NCBI GenBank assembly: GCA_029856105.1
Contig: JAHQWH010000111.1
Location: 1-32,622, forward strand
Length of the DNA: 32,622 nt
Direction of reading: 5' to 3'
From: Promethearchaeia archaeon
GTDB taxonomy: Archaea > Asgardarchaeota > Lokiarchaeia > Sigyniarchaeales > SOKP01
Positions within the stretch are counted from its first letter, which is position 1. Each line of letters begins with the position of its first letter. Positions 9,427-17,782 of the stretch are shown one piece after another. The notes beneath the pieces are model-generated. The model made no database searches. It was given only the letters and a program-made list of their open reading frames with translations, and was not told the DNA's origin. The position numbers and the translations under genes were made by a program.

Positions 9427-11139
9427 TTATAGAATTCCCATACTTCCCATCAATTTAGTAGCGTCTGGAATATCATATTTTATTTTTACATCAAGAATTG
9501 CTGGTTTACCCGAGTTTTTCGCCCTATCAAGTGCGGGTTTAAGTTCATTAGGATCAGTGACCACTTCTCCATAACAGCCAAAACCTTCAGCACATTTTGC
9601 ATAATCAAATTCTGGAAGGTCCACATCAATATAACGTTTGCCCATGAAAAGTTTTTGTCCAGATTTAATCATACCCCAAGCATTATTGTTTCCAATGACG
9701 TAAATTAGGTTTTTTAATCCCAATCTAACGGCTGTTTCTAAATCTTGGATATTAATCATAAAAGCTCCATCTCCAGATATTGTTACGACTTGTTTATCGG
9801 GTTTCGCTAATTTTGCACCAATACCATAAGGCACAGATACTCCAAGTTGCCCCATACCAACGGTTTGAAGCGTAGAAAGTGGCTCTCGTGATTTATAAAA
9901 ATCAACTTGTTCTATAGCATAACAAGCAATGTCTCCACCATCAATGATTAAAATAGCATCCTCATCAATCCATTCTAAAACATCTTTAATCATCCTTTTT
10001 GGAATAATTGGTATTTTATCTTTTGAAGATTTCTTAATCGAAGTTTCAATAGTCTTTTTTCTAATTTCGGTTAAATCTTCCAACCAATCTCGTTTTTCAA
10101 CTTTATTAGTCTTTTTAACCTCATCTAACATTTGTTTTAAAAATTGCTTACAATCTCCAACAATACCAAGAGATATAGGTTTAGCTCTTCCTATAATGGA
10201 AGGATCTATATCAACTTGTATCATTTTTTGCGAATTCTTCCAAAACGGCTCATCGCCATGTCCCATAGCATAGGAAAACCTACATCCAAGTGCTAAAATA
10301 ACATCGGATTCAGCTGCAGCTTTCAAACTCGGACCTGCAATTGAAGCCCCAATCAAGCATTTTGACTTATTAGATATTGTTCCAATTCCCATAATGGTTG
10401 TCATAACGGGGATATGTAAATATTCTGCAAATTCTTGTAATTCCTTCCAAGCTCCAGCCCGACTTACACCACCACCGGATATTATCAGTGGCTTTTCAGC
10501 TTTCGATAAGAGATCAAGAGATTTTTTAATAGATTCATTGCTAATTCCTGGTGGTTCAATTGCACGATAATTTTCAGCTTCAAGAATGAGCAATTCTTTT
10601 TCCTCAATTTCGCCTAAAAATGCATCTTCATAAATTTCTAACAACACTGGTCGAGGCCGTCCTCCTAAGGCTTCTCGAAAACATTTTTGTACTGCATCAG
10701 GGATTTTTTCAATATTAAGAACACTCTTTTGATATTTTGTTATGGGTGTAAACATAGTAACTTGATCAAGTCCCGACTGAAGACTAAAGGAATCTTGATA
10801 TTTCGATATTACTTGCGGAACAAGTGCAATTAGGGGGATATTATCACCCCAAGCAGCATTAACACCAGGAACTAAATCCACAGCTCCTGGACCTGCGGTT
10901 CCAAAACATACTCCAGGAGTGTTTGTAACCCTTGCGTAAGCATCAGCAGCATGAGCTGCAGCTTGTTCATGTCTAAATAATACAGTCTGAATGCCTTGCT
11001 CTTTGCCCCATTTATAAATAGCATCATACATATTTAAAAATTGTCCCCCGGGGATTCCAAACATGTATTTTACATTTTCTTTAAGCAAGCATTTAATTAA
11101 AACATCGCCACCATTCAAAATATTCTTACTTTCTTCCAA
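9427..11139 (-). CDS. TPP-dependent enzyme, acetolactate synthase-like
   Basis: Three-domain thiamine diphosphate enzyme of 570 residues. The N-terminal PYR domain has FGIPGGQ and the catalytic Glu58 in RHEQAAAHAADAYAR; TAGPGAVDLV follows; the middle domain has LALGCRFSYAMGHG; the C-terminal PP domain has the GDG (456-458) to NNN (484-486) TPP-Mg motif. The layout fits the acetolactate synthase large subunit, and also oxalyl-CoA decarboxylase, 2-hydroxyacyl-CoA lyase and related decarboxylases. No regulatory (IlvN) subunit is adjacent and the FAD-site segment is not clearly ALS-like, so a catabolic enzyme or a 2-hydroxyacyl-CoA lyase acting with the neighbouring acyl-CoA genes is a fair alternative. 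Start is TTG with AAAGGTG seven bases upstream. Confidence 0.85.
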   Translation of the reverse strand: MEESKNILNGGDVLIKCLLKENVKYMFGIPGGQFLNMYDAIYKWGKEQGIQTVLFRHEQAAAHAADAYARVTNTPGVCFGTAGPGAVDLVPGVNAAWGDNIPLIALVPQVISKYQDSFSLQSGLDQVTMFTPITKYQKSVLNIEKIPDAVQKCFREALGGRPRPVLLEIYEDAFLGEIEEKELLILEAENYRAIEPPGISNESIKKSLDLLSKAEKPLIISGGGVSRAGAWKELQEFAEYLHIPVMTTIMGIGTISNKSKCLIGASIAGPSLKAAAESDVILALGCRFSYAMGHGDEPFWKNSQKMIQVDIDPSIIGRAKPISLGIVGDCKQFLKQMLDEVKKTNKVEKRDWLEDLTEIRKKTIETSIKKSSKDKIPIIPKRMIKDVLEWIDEDAILIIDGGDIACYAIEQVDFYKSREPLSTLQTVGMGQLGVSVPYGIGAKLAKPDKQVVTISGDGAFMINIQDLETAVRLGLKNLIYVIGNNNAWGMIKSGQKLFMGKRYIDVDLPEFDYAKCAEGFGCYGEVVTDPNELKPALDRAKNSGKPAILDVKIKYDIPDATKLMGSMGIL

Positions 11140-11229
11140 ATTTTTACACCTTTGTTCTAAATTATGTTATTGATTTTACTTTCTATTTTATTCCTTAAAT
11201 AATTATCTTAGATTAAAGTGTAGATGTAT

Positions 11230-12216
11230 TTAAATTTTAAAATCTGGAAGCGTAAGCAAGAATTCTCTTAGGAAATTTGGAATTTGTCGAAGTTGATTAT
11301 GGTTAATTCTCAGAACATCCAATGAGTTTAAGTTATTAATTTCCACAGGTATATCAGAAATTTTATTATGACTTATGTCTAAATACTTAAGATAAGTAAG
11401 TGATAAAATTGATTTTGGAAATACCTTAATATTATTTCTGCTTAAATTCAGTTTTTTAAGATTTGTGAGTAGCGCTAGAGAGTCGGGTAATTTGAGAATT
11501 ATATTGCTTTTAAGAGCAAGCTTTCCTAAGAAATTTAAATAAACCATGGGGTCTTGCAATTTAGAAATTGAGTTAAACATACTAGGGATTTCTTTCAAAT
11601 ATTTCCAATTGTAATAATTAAAACTCAAGGATTCGATGCGTTTATTCCTTATCGTAAGCCAATATTCTCCAAGTTTATTATCTTTTAATTTTTTGTAGAA
11701 TTGATAAGTTTTTAACTCGAGCTCATAATCAATTTCGTTTTGAGCAAAGATAGCTTCCAAATCTAATATAAATTTTGCTTCATTTTGAATTATACCAACG
11801 GATAACGCTATTTCTGCCAAATACGCATTTATTTCTTTACTTAACGACTCAAATCGGGCTTTATTAAGTCTGCTATTCAAATCAGAAATAACTTTTAGAA
11901 CCAGAGGAGATTTATCGTGCTGTACAACCCATCTTAGCGTGTTCAAACCTTTTTTTAAAAAAATTTGTCCAATAAAATTTGCAGCTGATTTCCTGACTAA
12001 TGGGCTTTCGTCGGATAATAGAGAATTTTCTAAAATTTTAAAGATTTTTTGGTCGTGAATTTTCAATTTCTCAGAAATATTTATTGACTCAGCACGAATT
12101 GTTGGGTTATCGCTTCCTTCGATTAATGAGATCAACTGCTCAGCAGCTATAGCCTTACTTACTTTCCCATTTGCCACGCTAGAATAAATTTTATCCGGCG
12201 ATAAGAAGTTTTTCAT
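11230..12216 (-). CDS. HEAT-repeat plus leucine-rich-repeat protein
   Basis: A 328-residue soluble protein with no recognised enzyme motif. The N-terminal half has helical repeat pairs of the HEAT type (for example DESPLVRKSAANFIGQIF near residues 68-85 and DKSPLVLKVISDLNSRL). The C-terminal 80 residues hold about three to four leucine-rich repeats of roughly 23 residues with the LxxLxLSxNxI pattern: LKKLNLSRNNIKVFP, LKYLDISHNKISDIP, LDVLRINHNQLRQIP. Both modules are protein-binding scaffolds. This combination is common in Asgard archaeal genomes. It lies about 700 bases downstream of the winged-helix/GTPase pair on the same strand, so a shared signalling role is possible but unproved. Confidence 0.85.
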   Translation of the reverse strand: MKNFLSPDKIYSSVANGKVSKAIAAEQLISLIEGSDNPTIRAESINISEKLKIHDQKIFKILENSLLSDESPLVRKSAANFIGQIFLKKGLNTLRWVVQHDKSPLVLKVISDLNSRLNKARFESLSKEINAYLAEIALSVGIIQNEAKFILDLEAIFAQNEIDYELELKTYQFYKKLKDNKLGEYWLTIRNKRIESLSFNYYNWKYLKEIPSMFNSISKLQDPMVYLNFLGKLALKSNIILKLPDSLALLTNLKKLNLSRNNIKVFPKSILSLTYLKYLDISHNKISDIPVEINNLNSLDVLRINHNQLRQIPNFLREFLLTLPDFKI

Positions 12217-12416
12217 TTCTACTTGAAATTGAAAAAATCAATAGTTACCACTAAATTGTCTTAGAAATTTAAAAAATTTTCCTTATTAATTCAAAACAAC
12301 ATGTTTAGAGTTTAAGGTATAAAATTATTATCTAAATAAATTAAATTTATATAATTGGTAAAACATCTTCATACTCAGCATTTAATCTTTGTTAAATGTA
12401 AAAGGTTTGATAAAAA

Positions 12417-12854
12417 ATGAGCGAAAAAAAAAAGAAAGATTCGAATGAGCTATTAAATATTTTAATGATTTTGATGGGTCTTGCGTTCCTTTTCAAAGGT
12501 ATTATGGAAATCTTAGCCTGGGCAAACATTATTGCTCCTTCATGGTTATCTGATCCTAGTTTAGCTGCGGCTCTCACCTTTTTTGGAAGTCAAGGTTTAA
12601 TTTCAATAGTCTTGGGCTTCTGGTGTCTTGTAGCTGGAATTGGTATGTTCAGAGAGGAAGAATACGCAATGGGAATAGGGTTGGTTGTGCTTTCTATCAT
12701 GGCTGTACAAGGAGTCACCTCAATAATTGGATGGGCTTCTCATCCTGCAACATTTGATTTAACCTACTGGCCAAATTACATTCTGATTGTTGCTTTTATA
12801 GTAGGAGTACTTGGATTTTTCTGGTTACTTTTCACATATAAAAGATACGATTAA
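12417..12854 (+). CDS. Small four-helix membrane protein
   Basis: A 145-residue protein with a lysine-rich cytoplasmic N-terminus (MSEKKKKDSNELL) and four hydrophobic helices at roughly 15-35, 47-75, 80-100 and 118-140. No catalytic or metal-binding motif is seen and I do not recognise the family. It is a single gene on the plus strand between minus-strand genes; a T-rich tract follows 36 bases after its stop. The orientation and isolation argue that it has its own promoter in the AT-rich 12217-12416 gap. Function unknown. Confidence 0.7.
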   Translation: MSEKKKKDSNELLNILMILMGLAFLFKGIMEILAWANIIAPSWLSDPSLAAALTFFGSQGLISIVLGFWCLVAGIGMFREEEYAMGIGLVVLSIMAVQGVTSIIGWASHPATFDLTYWPNYILIVAFIVGVLGFFWLLFTYKRYD

Positions 12855-12883
12855 GTAATTAGGAGAAATTAAGAATAACTTTA

Positions 12884-12913
12884 ATTAAATTTATTTTTTT
12901 ATTTATTTTTTTA
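12884..12913 (+). terminator. T-rich terminator after the 12417 gene
   Basis: A dense run of T, interrupted by single A residues, starts about 35 bases after the stop of the plus-strand membrane protein and runs into the 3' end of the convergent winged-helix gene. Archaeal RNA polymerase terminates on U-rich transcript ends without a hairpin, so this is a likely terminator. There is no clear stem-loop. Confidence 0.45.
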
Positions 12914-13873
12914 TAACAAACATAATCCAAACAATTGACTCTCAGAAAAAGTATCAATTGTAATATCTTTATGCTCTCTTAAAAATTGAACCAGGGGAAT
13001 TCCTTTTTCGAACAATTCATTAAATTTATCGTAAAAAATTTGGTTAATTTTTGCATTTCGAGAGATAAAGGAGCCAAACAATTTATTAGTTGGATCAAAA
13101 CTGGGTTGAATTAATTCATTATCAGTTAAACTAAAATTACTAAAAACTTCGTCAGTGACACGTACATCGATACTTTTAAAGTCTAAATCATAAGAATCAA
13201 TGTAATTTGAAAAAAGGTTAAATTCCTCGCTTGATAATAATTCTTTAATCAATTCGGTACTAAATACAACTTGAATATTGATATTTATTAGATTTTCTTT
13301 AATTTTATTCATCCCAGCTCTCATGGATTTATTTAAATCCTCTGGAATATTCGAAATTCCATATTTTTTTATAATTGAAGTTAAATCATTTCCATATCTT
13401 ATTCCTAAAGCAATTTTACATTCTTTTTCTGCCATAAATGAATGATATGTTTCATCGAAATTGTTTAGGTCGTAATTAATAAACTCTACGAATTCTTGAG
13501 TTATTTGTTCGACAAAATTATAATTTTTTATGAATTCTTTTAACGCGTTTTCCGCGTTCTCTTTTTTTTCCTGAAAAAGCTGTGATAACTCCTCAATACG
13601 ATCGTTTATAATTCTTTGCCAAATCGCCACAGGTGGAGTAGATAAATGTATTTTCATTGGTCTATCGTAAATTTGAACTAATCCTAAGTCGTTTAAAACG
13701 GCACAAATTTTATAGCCTCTTTTTAATGTAAGATTAAATTGCGTACTGACTTCCTTTAAATTGTCAATTTTCTGGTGTTGTAATAAATAGTGATAAACTT
13801 TTTCAATACCTTTTTCGATAAGTCCTATAGAATCAAATAAAGAGTTAAGAGACAAAAATTCACGTTCGACCAT
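12911..13873 (-). CDS. TrmB-like winged-helix protein paired with small GTPase
   Basis: A 320-residue soluble protein. Residues about 15-80 form a helix-turn-helix with wing resembling TrmB-type regulators (GIEKVYHYLLQHQKI, LKEVSTQFNLTLKRGYKIC, VLNDLGLVQIYDRP). A charged, probably coiled-coil helix (RIIND...AENALKEFIK) follows at about 88-120, then an alpha/beta region that I do not recognise. The ATG is five bases after AGGTG. It begins 8 bases after the GTPase stop, so the two are almost surely cotranscribed. It could be a DNA-binding regulator or a protein partner that uses the winged helix to contact the GTPase; the latter is inference. Confidence 0.72.
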   Translation of the reverse strand: MVEREFLSLNSLFDSIGLIEKGIEKVYHYLLQHQKIDNLKEVSTQFNLTLKRGYKICAVLNDLGLVQIYDRPMKIHLSTPPVAIWQRIINDRIEELSQLFQEKKENAENALKEFIKNYNFVEQITQEFVEFINYDLNNFDETYHSFMAEKECKIALGIRYGNDLTSIIKKYGISNIPEDLNKSMRAGMNKIKENLININIQVVFSTELIKELLSSEEFNLFSNYIDSYDLDFKSIDVRVTDEVFSNFSLTDNELIQPSFDPTNKLFGSFISRNAKINQIFYDKFNELFEKGIPLVQFLREHKDITIDTFSESQLFGLCLL

Positions 13874-13881
13874 TTAATCAC

Positions 13882-14415
13882 CTATTCCCTATTTTCAATT
13901 CTTTCTAATGTAAGCTCTGTGAGAACTTCAAAGGTTTTGTCAACATTTTGACCTGATTTACTCGATATTTCGGCAAAAGAATCCATGTTATTTTTTTCAG
14001 CTACTTGAATTCCATACTCTCGAAGAATTTCACGTTGAGCGTCCCCTAAGTCGATCTTTGAGCCTACGAGCATGATTGGAATAGGGCCACTTTTTTGGCG
14101 AACGATATTGGTCCATTCAACAATATTGTCTAAGGTCTGAGATCTGGTAACATCATAAAGCAAAAATGCCGCATTAGCACCGAGACAATAAGTTGGTAAT
14201 AAAAATCTGAAGCGCTCTTCCCCTCCAACATCCCAAATCTGCAATTTTATCTTTTTACCATGTAAATCAATTGTCTTAACGTGAAAGTCTACGCCAATTG
14301 TTAGCCTTTCTGAGGGATTGAAGAGATTATAGCAAAATCGTTTAGTAAACGACGTTTTCCCGACTGACGCGTCGCCTAATAGCAAGATTTTGAAAGTAAA
14401 ATCGTATGATGGAAT
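13882..14415 (-). CDS. Rab/Arf-like small GTPase
   Basis: Ras-superfamily GTP-binding switch, 177 residues if begun at ATT (14415). Numbered from there: G1 P-loop GDASVGKT (14-21), G2 Thr39 in LTIGVDF, G3 WDVGGEERF (61-69), G4 GSKID (118-122), G5 SSK (151-153). The G3 motif mixes Arf-like DVGG with Rab-like ERF, and the catalytic Gln is replaced by Glu66. There is no C-terminal Cys for prenylation. The first ordinary start in frame, TTG at 14385, would remove the first beta strand (DFTFKIL); the open frame upstream has no ATG, GTG or TTG, but AGGTG lies seven bases before ATT. I therefore prefer ATT; the conservative limit is 14385. It is followed 8 bases later by the winged-helix gene. Confidence 0.88.
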   Translation of the reverse strand: MPSYDFTFKILLLGDASVGKTSFTKRFCYNLFNPSERLTIGVDFHVKTIDLHGKKIKLQIWDVGGEERFRFLLPTYCLGANAAFLLYDVTRSQTLDNIVEWTNIVRQKSGPIPIMLVGSKIDLGDAQREILREYGIQVAEKNNMDSFAEISSKSGQNVDKTFEVLTELTLERIENRE

Positions 14416-14718
14416 TACATAACACCTTTTTTAGAAATTTTTTTAATACCTCAAGTTTGATAAATAAAATGATATATACTAAGATTTTATCGATATTATA
14501 AATTTTGAGTCTTAATACTAGATATATATATAATCAAAAATCTCTTTTTTAATTCTTTACTTTTTTATTAAATAAAATAAGTCTTAAACTAACAAAATTC
14601 AACAGTGAATTTTTAAATAAAAAAGTTAAAGGGCACCAAGACATTTAAAAATAAAAATAGATGTAATTCTAAGTTGTTTTTTTTATCTTCTTATTCACTA
14701 TTCTCTAATTTTATGCTC
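14416..14718. other. AT-rich gap between GTPase and HEAT genes
   Basis: About 300 bases with no coding frame that looks real on either strand. It holds the AAAGGTG ribosome site of the GTPase next to 14420 and a run of alternating TA (14521-14532), which could be a TATA element about 105 bases before the GTPase start. Otherwise low complexity A/T sequence. Confidence 0.5.
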
Positions 14719-15264
14719 TTATTCAAATATTTCTTTCAAATTTTCGTAAATTATAGGATTTAACTCCTTATTTAAGTGGTTTTTTAATTCGTTAAAGATG
14801 ATTGGATTATTTTTATGTTTAGCCAAGAATTTTATCACGCTCCATCTTACGGAATCGTCAGGGTCGTCTAATAACGGGAGTAGGAACTTTAGATATCTTG
14901 TATCGTTGTTTTGTTTAATTTTCATTACGGCTCGAGCCCTAACGATGAAATCTGGGCTATATATTTGAGGTAATAAGTGAAATTCTACTGTGCCATTTTT
15001 TATAAAGCTTAAAATAAACTGAAACAAATCCTTTTTGAAACTGTTAGTTTGGTCTAAATCATTGATAATGTTTTGAATTGTAGCTTCTGGGACTTTATTT
15101 CCTAATTTTAAAAGGCTTTCAAAGGAAATAAAGAAATTTTCTGATATATCATATTTCAGATAATTTAAAAGCTTTTTAATAATTTTGTCGTTAACCTTTG
15201 AAACTTCTATGACATCCCAATTATTGATTTCTTTGTAGTCGTTATCATCCCCTAAATTTTTCAC
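14719..15264 (-). CDS. HEAT-repeat protein (181 aa)
   Basis: A small helical repeat protein. The clearest HEAT unit is LLPLLDDPDDSVRWSVIKFL (about 126-145), with further units at PDFIVRARAVMKIKQ and in the N-terminal half (FISFESLLKLGNKVPEATI). Such proteins act as protein-binding scaffolds. The start is GTG; a TATA-like sequence lies near 15320-15328. It is upstream of the GTPase and winged-helix genes on the same strand, separated by 300 bases, so it may form part of the same signalling neighbourhood although probably as a separate transcript. Confidence 0.75.
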   Translation of the reverse strand: MKNLGDDNDYKEINNWDVIEVSKVNDKIIKKLLNYLKYDISENFFISFESLLKLGNKVPEATIQNIINDLDQTNSFKKDLFQFILSFIKNGTVEFHLLPQIYSPDFIVRARAVMKIKQNNDTRYLKFLLPLLDDPDDSVRWSVIKFLAKHKNNPIIFNELKNHLNKELNPIIYENLKEIFE

Positions 15265-15319
15265 TGTATCAACTCGAATAAATTTTTACAAGATTATAAT
15301 AAAAAATTACACAACTACG

Positions 15320-15328
15320 TTTATATAT
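15320..15328 (-). promoter_or_regulatory. TATA-like box for the 14719-15264 gene
   Basis: On the minus strand this reads GAATATATAAAC, about 56-65 bases before the GTG start, allowing a leader of roughly 30 bases. It matches the archaeal TATA consensus by eye only. Confidence 0.3.
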
Positions 15329-15485
15329 TCTATTATTAAAACAGAAATAATCGACTTAATCTATAATAATTTTCTCGACAATTAATTTAAAGTCAAATTT
15401 AATTAATTAGTTAATATTGATAAAATGTTAGTCGAAGATTTGAAAGACAATCCAAAAAAGTTTAAAAAATTTGAAAAATAATGGT

Positions 15486-16352
15486 TTAATTTCTAATTAT
15501 GCCATCAATGTTGTTAAAAAAAACATCTTGTTTTTGATCATCGGAAATTGGCAAGCATAATATTTTATCAATTTCAAGTTTTATTGGATTAGTGACTGGC
15601 GCATCTGTTCCAAATAATACGCGTTTATGCCCTACCATTTTTATCAAACTTAATATTCCGTAAGGTATAGAACAGGAGGTTTCAAAAAATACGTTTTTGT
15701 ATTGTTTTAAGCTCAATCCAAGATCAATTGCAAACTCCATCGCCAATGCAGCATGTCCAATAATGATACGCAAATTTGGAAAATTTTTTGCTAATTTTGC
15801 TATATCTTTGCTACTTATCCCTCCAAAAGCAGAAAATTTTGGCGTAAAGTGAATAAATAACGGAAACTTTTTGTTATAATCTTGCATAAAAGTAACTAAT
15901 TTTATGATGTCTCTTGGAATCTTTATTAAATGAATGCCAGAATGAATCTTAACCCCACAAAAACCTAAGTCGAAATGATTTTCTAAGACTTTGTAATTGC
16001 TGTCCTCATCTTCAGGTTTGATTTTTGGGTTGAACCAGAAGAATTTATAAAATCTTTCTGGATCTTTGTTTGATACGTTAATAACATCTTGATGGTCCAA
16101 TTGACCTTCAGGCATTAACTTCCTTAAATTTTCAAACGCTTTCTTTACAACATTATCGTTAGAAGAGTTATTTTCATCATCGTTATTTTTGTTAGCATAG
16201 ATTTTTGAGCTTGCGGCTCTATTAACTGTAGTAATAATTGCTTTTTCGATGTTGTATTTATCCAGATAACTAATTAAATCTTCATTTTTAGGTAGAAATG
16301 TGCCATAGGTATGTAGATGAGCGTCAAAAATTTTAAAATTCTTACTTTCTAT
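15486..16352 (-). CDS. Amidohydrolase (TIM-barrel metal hydrolase), probable ATA start
   Basis: A 288-residue member of the amidohydrolase-2 type. Metal-binding motif HxH is in IFDAHLHTYG near the N-terminus, later strands give FIHFTP, IIIGHAAL and the final metal/catalytic Asp in VLFGTDAP. The first ATG in frame (16115) would remove 79 residues including HxH. The frame upstream is open and continuous to a stop at 16361-16359, with no ATG, GTG or TTG; AGGTG lies exactly seven bases before an ATA (16352-16350), leaving about eight residues before IFDAHLH, as is usual for the family. I take ATA as the start. The alternative is a gene that has lost its start. Hydrolase or decarboxylase substrate is unknown. 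Confidence 0.8.
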   Translation of the reverse strand: MESKNFKIFDAHLHTYGTFLPKNEDLISYLDKYNIEKAIITTVNRAASSKIYANKNNDDENNSSNDNVVKKAFENLRKLMPEGQLDHQDVINVSNKDPERFYKFFWFNPKIKPEDEDSNYKVLENHFDLGFCGVKIHSGIHLIKIPRDIIKLVTFMQDYNKKFPLFIHFTPKFSAFGGISSKDIAKLAKNFPNLRIIIGHAALAMEFAIDLGLSLKQYKNVFFETSCSIPYGILSLIKMVGHKRVLFGTDAPVTNPIKLEIDKILCLPISDDQKQDVFFNNIDGIIRN

Positions 16353-16439
16353 ATCTTTTCACCTGTAATTTGAATTCAAATTCATTTTATTTTAAATTAA
16401 AAAATCATAAAAAAATATTAAAAATTTACATTTACATTG

Positions 16440-17699
16440 TTATTTTTCGAATTCTTTCGCTTTAACTATAGGGATCAGTACTAGTAACATTAAGAAAGCG
16501 GCTACAATGAAAATTAAAGGCGGTGGAATAAAACCAACTATTCCTTCAATTAATATAGGTATGCCGTATGTTTCAGAAATCACGCCCCCTATTAGCGGTC
16601 CAATCGTCATTCCAATTAAGACGTTAAATAGGATAAAATATCCCGAAAATTGTCCTCTCTTATCGTCTGGTAATAAATCTCTTACCCAAGTTTTTGAAGC
16701 TATATCCCAAGTGACCATCGCAAATACCCAAATTGCTGCTGTTATGGCAACGAATACAATGAGTTCAGAAAAGGCAAAAAGAAACAAAGATACAAACTCT
16801 AGAAAGACAGCTCCTATAGCTATTTTTTTCCTGCCAACCTTATCAACGATCTTTCCCACTGGATAGGCTGCGATAATCGAAATCAATAATGCTACGAAGA
16901 TTACAATTGATGCCAAAAAAATTTCAATGTGCAAAAAATGTTCAAGATAAATTAAAACGAATGGAAAGAAGACATTAAACGCAATACCCCACAACGCCGT
17001 ACCAAGTAAAATAAGGAAAAGATTCTTGTTCTTAGTAATTGCAGCTCGATTAAAGGTACTTTTAATAGTTCCCCAATAGCCCAAGGTTGATGGTCTTAAA
17101 TCTTCGGGCTCAGGAGCAAACAACGCACCAGGGATTCCAATTAACGCTACTAATCCACCTACAATATAGAAAAATACATAATATCCCACTGCTTCAATTA
17201 TGAATCCTGCAAATCCATATATTATTAATGTAGCAATAAGAAACATAATTTCCATTAGGGATGTGATTTTTCCTCGATTCTGAGTATTAGTAACATCGGT
17301 AACATATGCGTTTAATGCGGCATCGTTAGCCATAGCACCAAAGAACGTCATAATACTGTCAAAAAGTATTGCGATCGTGACAGCAAGTATAACGGGTCGA
17401 AAATAACCTGCTAATGGAAACATAGCAGTTGTAAGTGCCCACAATGAGTAGCCGATTAACATAAAAATTCTTCTTTTTCCCTTTACATCGCTTAGAGCTC
17501 CCATAAAAATTGCTGTTACCGTGGAAGCAACCGCGGTTATGGCAACTAATAAAGAAACATACATTGGCACGGGAGCGATTTCGTTATATAAGAAAAGATT
17601 AAAATACTGGTTTTCTACAGCCCAAGCAAGTTGGCCAGCAAAACTTAGAAGGATAATTGACCATTTTATCTTTGTAGATATTTTTTCAGTTTTAGACAA
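16440..17699 (-). CDS. Major facilitator superfamily transporter
   Basis: A 419-residue integral membrane protein with about twelve hydrophobic helices. The loop 2-3 motif GALSDVKGKRR and the mirrored loop 8-9 motif VGKIVDKVGRKK are typical of MFS. It starts at TTG five bases after GAGGA. The helix pattern and the SDVKGKRR motif suggest a sugar or maltose-type MFS permease, but the substrate is not readable. It sits between the amidohydrolase and the URO-D-family gene on the same strand, at the left edge of the probable glycan-use locus. Confidence 0.85.
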   Translation of the reverse strand: MSKTEKISTKIKWSIILLSFAGQLAWAVENQYFNLFLYNEIAPVPMYVSLLVAITAVASTVTAIFMGALSDVKGKRRIFMLIGYSLWALTTAMFPLAGYFRPVILAVTIAILFDSIMTFFGAMANDAALNAYVTDVTNTQNRGKITSLMEIMFLIATLIIYGFAGFIIEAVGYYVFFYIVGGLVALIGIPGALFAPEPEDLRPSTLGYWGTIKSTFNRAAITKNKNLFLILLGTALWGIAFNVFFPFVLIYLEHFLHIEIFLASIVIFVALLISIIAAYPVGKIVDKVGRKKIAIGAVFLEFVSLFLFAFSELIVFVAITAAIWVFAMVTWDIASKTWVRDLLPDDKRGQFSGYFILFNVLIGMTIGPLIGGVISETYGIPILIEGIVGFIPPPLIFIVAAFLMLLVLIPIVKAKEFEK

Positions 17700-17782
17700 A
17701 AAAATCCTCTGATTTATTAATTTTTAAGAAAAAATTATGTTAATATTTTATTATTAAAATTGATTGTAAAAAAACTCTTTTA

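Noticed and set aside
9929..10273. Plus-strand 114-codon frame
   Set aside because: Antisense to the TPP enzyme; no recognisable motif.
9427..11139. Naming the TPP enzyme ilvB
   Set aside because: Motifs do not separate acetolactate synthase from related decarboxylases and lyases, and no small subunit is adjacent.
12392..12577. Minus-strand 61-codon frame over the four-helix protein
   Set aside because: It is the antisense shadow of the plus-strand membrane protein, which has helices and a sensible start.
15425..15481. Plus-strand ORF of 18 codons (MLVEDLKDNPKKFKKFEK)
   Set aside because: Ribosome site absent, only A/T-biased Lys/Phe codons, no continuation; treated as chance.
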